Both the position numbers and the translations under genes were made by a program. Below the pieces are notes generated by a model. It had not been told where the DNA came from and did no database searches. It saw only the letters and a program-made list of their open reading frames with translations. Positions 60,567-64,000 of a DNA stretch of 64,000 bases are shown here, piece by piece. The DNA comes from Cyclobacteriaceae bacterium (GTDB lineage: Bacteria > Bacteroidota > Bacteroidia > Cytophagales > Cyclobacteriaceae): contig JAEUUE010000129.1 of assembly GCA_016787605.1 (NCBI GenBank), positions 1 to 64,000 of the forward strand, in the 5' to 3' direction. Position 1 is the first letter of the stretch, and the number at the start of each line of letters is the position of its first letter.

Positions 60567-61475
60567 CTAGAGGTTACGGATCCAGTCGATCATTTTCTTC
60601 CGCTGGGAGGCGTCCGGGAGCCGGCCGGTACCGGCGCCGAGGTTATCGAGCAAATGCTTCGCTTTGGACGTGCCGGGGATGACGCAGGTGACGGCGGGAT
60701 GGGAGAGGATGAACTTGAGGAAGAATTGCCCCCAGCTGGCGCAGTCAAATTCGGCCGCCCACTCGGGCAGTTTCTTGCCGTTGACCCGGTTGAACAGTGC
60801 TCCTTCCTCAAAGGGACGGTTGATCAGCACGCCGACGTTCAGGTCCTGGGCCAGCGGCAACAACCGTTCTTCCGCGTGCCGGTCGAGGAGATTATAATTG
60901 ACCTGGATGAAGTCCACCCGGTTGGATTTCATCACGGAGGCCAGCGTGTCATGGGCGCTGTCGGTATAGTGGGTAAGCCCCATGTAACGGATCCGGCCCT
61001 CTTCCTTCCACTTCGTCAGCGTGCGCATGTGGTTCTGCCAGTCGACCAGGTTATGAATCTGCATGAGGTCGATCCGGTTGCGGCGCAGTTTCGCCATCGA
61101 AGCGCTCATCTGGTTGATTCCCTCACGGTGCCCGGTAGTCCACACTTTGGTGGCGATGAAGAGCTTGTCGTTGAGCCGCAATTCCTCCGACAGTTGCCCG
61201 ACTACTTCTTCCGATTTGCCGTACATGGGCGAGCTGTCGATGACCGATCCGCCCTCGCTCACCAGGGTGCTGAGCACTTCGCGCAGGGGCGGGTAACCTT
61301 CCGGGGCCACGTCGAAGGTTTGCCAGGTGCCGACGCCCACGACGGGGAGGCTCTCGGTGGTGCCGGGGATGGTGCGCTTCATCAGGGGCAAAGGTAGGCC
61401 GCGTAGTCCAAGCAGGGGGAGCAGTGCCAGGACGGATAGTCTGCTTAAGGCTTCGCGTCTTCCGATTTCGTCCAT
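60567..61475 (-). CDS. exported aldo/keto reductase
   Basis: This 302-residue TIM-barrel oxidoreductase retains the full AKR catalytic tetrad Asp80, Tyr85, Lys110 and His141, and the NADPH-site 'CVIPGTSKAKHLLDNLGA' near the C terminus. The N terminus (GRREALSRLSVLALLPLLGL, about 5-24) resembles a twin-arginine or signal-anchor sequence, unusual for this family but seen in Tat-exported AKRs. The substrate is unknown. After the TAG stop the frame stays open for 35 sense codons. Confidence 0.9.
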   Translation of the reverse strand: MDEIGRREALSRLSVLALLPLLGLRGLPLPLMKRTIPGTTESLPVVGVGTWQTFDVAPEGYPPLREVLSTLVSEGGSVIDSSPMYGKSEEVVGQLSEELRLNDKLFIATKVWTTGHREGINQMSASMAKLRRNRIDLMQIHNLVDWQNHMRTLTKWKEEGRIRYMGLTHYTDSAHDTLASVMKSNRVDFIQVNYNLLDRHAEERLLPLAQDLNVGVLINRPFEEGALFNRVNGKKLPEWAAEFDCASWGQFFLKFILSHPAVTCVIPGTSKAKHLLDNLGAGTGRLPDASQRKKMIDWIRNL

Positions 61476-61491
61476 GGCGGAAATTTATGAA

Positions 61492-61556
61492 AAATGAATA
61501 GTGAAATGCGGGCGACTATTTCGAATCCTTGCCGAATGGCCAAAGGCTATTCATTT
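61492..61556. repeat. inverted repeat at the end of the last permease gene
   Basis: AAATGAATAG (61492-61501) and CTATTCATTT (61547-61556) are perfect 10-bp arms separated by 45 bp. The right arm includes the permease stop codon. On the minus strand the second arm is followed by TTC, so a large hairpin could end that gene's transcript. Confidence 0.4.
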
Positions 61557-63967
61557 CTCAGGGTTGTTGCCGGATTCACCCTCGCCACACGGAGGGTCTG
61601 TGAGCCTACGGCAAGCAGGGCAAGGCCGAAAACCACCAACGTGCCTCCGAAGAGATCCATAAGTCCTACCGGTGCGCGATACGTTATGCCAGAAAAGAAC
61701 ACGCGGTCAAAAAGCCAGTACGTAACCGGGATCGCCAGGACGCAGGCCACGCCGAGCAGCATCATGAAGCCGCGACTCATCAACACTACAAGATTGATTT
61801 CGGAGGCGCCCATCACCTTCCGGATGGAGATCTCTTTCAGGCGGGTTTCGGTGGTGAACACCACCATGCCCAGCAATCCCAGCGAAGCGATCGAGATGGC
61901 GAGCAAAGCCAGGAAACCGATGATCTTCATCATGCCGGCCAACTGATCGTACGCTTTCTGGATTTTTTCCTCGTAGAACATGCCCTTGAACGGATGGACC
62001 GTGTCGATTTGCTTCCACGCGGATTCCAGGTCATTGACCAGCAGTTGCGGGTTGTCCGTATTTACCTTGAGGTTGACCACTCCGCCCCAGCGTGCCGGCA
62101 GGTCGGGAGTATAATACCGGAAGGCAAAGTTATTGATCGGGTTTTGAAGAGTATTATGATGGAAGTCCCTGACCACACCGATTACGGTGACCGCCTCTCC
62201 GTCGATTCGAATTTCCTCACCCACGGCATCGTGTGGGTCCTGCAGGCCCATGAAGTGCAGCGCTTTTTGGTTGATGATGACGCCGGCATCCCGGACGCTG
62301 GTTTTGGGTCCCGGTTTAAAAGTGGTTCCGGCCAGTAATTCGATGTGGTGGATCCTCAGGTAAGAACTGTCTACATAATTATAGTAGAGGGTGGCAGAAT
62401 CCACGGGGTTCTTGTACCGGATATTCCCAGTCCACGACATCCCGGTGCAGGGCACGTACATCGACCGGGAAACATCCACGACCCCGGGAACTTTGGCCAA
62501 CGCCTGCATAACGACCTCGCTTTTGTTTTGCTGCAGTTCAACGTTGTAGATGTTCTCCGTCCTGAAGCCGAGGTTGAACGCCAGCGAGTAGCTGTACTGC
62601 CGGTACCCTATGCTGACGGCAACGATCAGGCCCAGCGACAACGTGTATTGAAAAACAATGAGGGCCTTCCGGAACCCGAGGTGTCCGAATAGCTTCACAC
62701 GGGAAGGGTCTTTGAGGATGTTGGCGGAATTGAGTTTGGAAAAAAACAGGGCCGGAAGAATTCCGGCGACCAGCCCGACGAAGATGGCCAGAAGCGTAAA
62801 GTAGAGATAGGTGGAACCGCTGGGTTTGAGGGTTACCAGGTCGTTGAAGATACGGTCAAGGGAGATGAACCCCGGGCGCAGGAAGATGAAAAGCCCAAGG
62901 GACAACAGCAGGGCGACCAGGGAGATCAGAACGGACTCCAGAAGAAACTGGCTCATGACCTGGGACCGGGTGGCGCCGATAGCCTTCCGCACGCCCACCT
63001 CCCGGGTTCGTCGCAGGGCACGGGCAATGGAGAGGTTCGTGTAATTGAAGCAAGCGGAGAGAATGACAATCACGGAAAGCCCGCCAAGTATCCAGGTCAG
63101 GCGTTCATCGAAATTAGGTCCGATCTGGTTGGACATGTCGGGTCCCAGAACCACTTCGCGGAGCGGTTGGAGGTGGATGGTGATCCGTTCATTTTCCAGT
63201 GACTGATTGCCTTCCTCGCTTATGCGGGCAAAGACGGGCTCCAGTGCAGCGGCCCCGGTTCCGGGCTGAAGCTTCAGGTAGATGTAGTTTTGCCACATTT
63301 GATCCCACTTCATCCAGTTGCGGTCTTTCCTGGCCAGTTGCCTGTTATCGAGCGTGACAAACGAACCCACCATGTCGAAGCGGAGGTGCGATTGAAGCGG
63401 CGGTGTTTCGATGACTGCCGTAACGGTGAAGTTGGCGGTATCCACCACGACTTGCTTACCCACGACGTCGGTGGTTCCAAACAATTTCTCGGCCGATTTC
63501 GCCGTAAGCACCAGTGAGTTCAGGTCTTTCAGCGCGGTGGCGGGATTGCCAGCCAGCACGTTCCAGGTGAACACAGTAAAGAATCCTTCGTCGGCCAGTA
63601 TTCCTTCCAGTGGCATAGTCTTGTCACCCACTTTCACGTCTTTGTCCCAATATGCGCGCAGGACGGCCTGGGCTTCAATCCCCGTCGCCTGCTCCCGGAT
63701 CTTGCGCGCCGCGAGAATGGAGGTGGAGGCATACGGACTTGGATCCTCCTCCAGCCTTTGGTGCATGTTGATCACCCGATAAATCCGGTCATAGTCATGA
63801 TGGAACTGGTCATACGACTTCAGTTCGGCCAGGAAGGCGATCAGCAGGAGGCCGACCGACATGGATATCGCCAGCCCGACAACATTGATCCCTGAGAAAA
63901 GCTTGTTCCGGTAGATCGTCCGGGCGGACGTCTTGTAATGGTTGTGCAGAATAGTGAAGTTGAACAT
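61547..63967 (-). CDS. ABC transporter permease, MacB/FtsX type
   Basis: This 806-residue protein is the third permease of this kind in the window. It has the usual repeat of periplasmic domain plus FtsX helices, with coupling loops 'RRTREVGVRKAIGA' and 'TRLKEISIRKVMGA', and ends TTLRNE like the permease at 4671-7037. It has a longer N terminus (MFNFTILHNHYKTSARTIYRNK) before TM1. No ATPase gene is visible on either side. Substrate unknown. Confidence 0.9.
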   Translation of the reverse strand: MFNFTILHNHYKTSARTIYRNKLFSGINVVGLAISMSVGLLLIAFLAELKSYDQFHHDYDRIYRVINMHQRLEEDPSPYASTSILAARKIREQATGIEAQAVLRAYWDKDVKVGDKTMPLEGILADEGFFTVFTWNVLAGNPATALKDLNSLVLTAKSAEKLFGTTDVVGKQVVVDTANFTVTAVIETPPLQSHLRFDMVGSFVTLDNRQLARKDRNWMKWDQMWQNYIYLKLQPGTGAAALEPVFARISEEGNQSLENERITIHLQPLREVVLGPDMSNQIGPNFDERLTWILGGLSVIVILSACFNYTNLSIARALRRTREVGVRKAIGATRSQVMSQFLLESVLISLVALLLSLGLFIFLRPGFISLDRIFNDLVTLKPSGSTYLYFTLLAIFVGLVAGILPALFFSKLNSANILKDPSRVKLFGHLGFRKALIVFQYTLSLGLIVAVSIGYRQYSYSLAFNLGFRTENIYNVELQQNKSEVVMQALAKVPGVVDVSRSMYVPCTGMSWTGNIRYKNPVDSATLYYNYVDSSYLRIHHIELLAGTTFKPGPKTSVRDAGVIINQKALHFMGLQDPHDAVGEEIRIDGEAVTVIGVVRDFHHNTLQNPINNFAFRYYTPDLPARWGGVVNLKVNTDNPQLLVNDLESAWKQIDTVHPFKGMFYEEKIQKAYDQLAGMMKIIGFLALLAISIASLGLLGMVVFTTETRLKEISIRKVMGASEINLVVLMSRGFMMLLGVACVLAIPVTYWLFDRVFFSGITYRAPVGLMDLFGGTLVVFGLALLAVGSQTLRVARVNPATTLRNE

Positions 63968-64000
63968 GGCGAGCTTGGGTTTACGGATCGTGTAGGATCG

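Noticed and set aside
1-64000. CRISPR array, prophage, insertion sequence or toxin-antitoxin pair.
   Set aside because: No direct repeats with regular spacers, no transposase or integrase and no small toxin gene were seen. The YwqK-like protein has no partner toxin and carries a signal peptide.

Overview
The window is chromosomal DNA from a GC-rich member of the Bacteroidetes, most likely the Cytophagales (inference). The support is: TAnnTTTG-type -7 promoter boxes with few Shine-Dalgarno sequences, a type IX secretion (T9SS) C-terminal sorting domain, an IPExxxVDY-family gene beside pyruvate kinase, an RqcH/NFACT protein, a PorV/PorQ-like barrel, and three long FtsX/MacB-type permeases with no ATPase gene next to them. 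I see no phage, plasmid, insertion sequence, CRISPR array or classical defence locus.

Layout. 1-2 kb: tRNA-Gln, prs and rplY on the minus strand. 2-11.5 kb: a small lipoprotein, a PepSY-type membrane protein, an exported amidohydrolase, an orphan permease, a small exported protein and single-chain purL. 11.5-20.9 kb: an inverted array of 7-bp repeats, a sigma factor with a small membrane partner, a TetR-TolC-adaptor-RND efflux operon and a membrane metallophosphoesterase. 20.9-27 kb: a trans-4-hydroxy-L-proline catabolic operon (pyrroline-hydroxycarboxylate deaminase, cupin, 2-oxoglutarate semialdehyde dehydrogenase, hydroxyproline epimerase, D-hydroxyproline oxidoreductase) read divergently from an AraC regulator, with a perfect inverted repeat between them. 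27-35 kb: an RRM RNA-binding protein, a nitrilase pair, a head-GIN protein, a ComEA-like helix-hairpin-helix plus beta-barrel protein coupled to a PorQ-like barrel, a MORN-type protein and a short BamA-like barrel. 35-49.5 kb: mostly core functions (lgt, nadE, rnc, fabF, acpP, pyk, rqcH, miaA), a D-aminoacylase-like enzyme, a glycosyltransferase and a collagen-like protein. 49.5-64 kb: a poorly explained 450-bp stretch, a DUF4382 lipoprotein, a 2380-residue subtilase with three propeller modules and a T9SS tail, two more orphan permeases and an exported aldo/keto reductase.

The most notable points are (a) short-period tandem arrays of 7 or 8 bp, each with its own core, in four gene-flanking places, one of which supplies the end and stop codon of the AraC gene; (b) the exported helix-hairpin-helix/barrel operon, with an unannotated 35-residue membrane peptide behind it; (c) a set of genes whose -7 box lies only 3-8 nt before the ATG, suggesting leaderless mRNAs; and (d) the modular giant subtilase. 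All functional calls rest on reading motifs in the translated sequence; no database search was possible.
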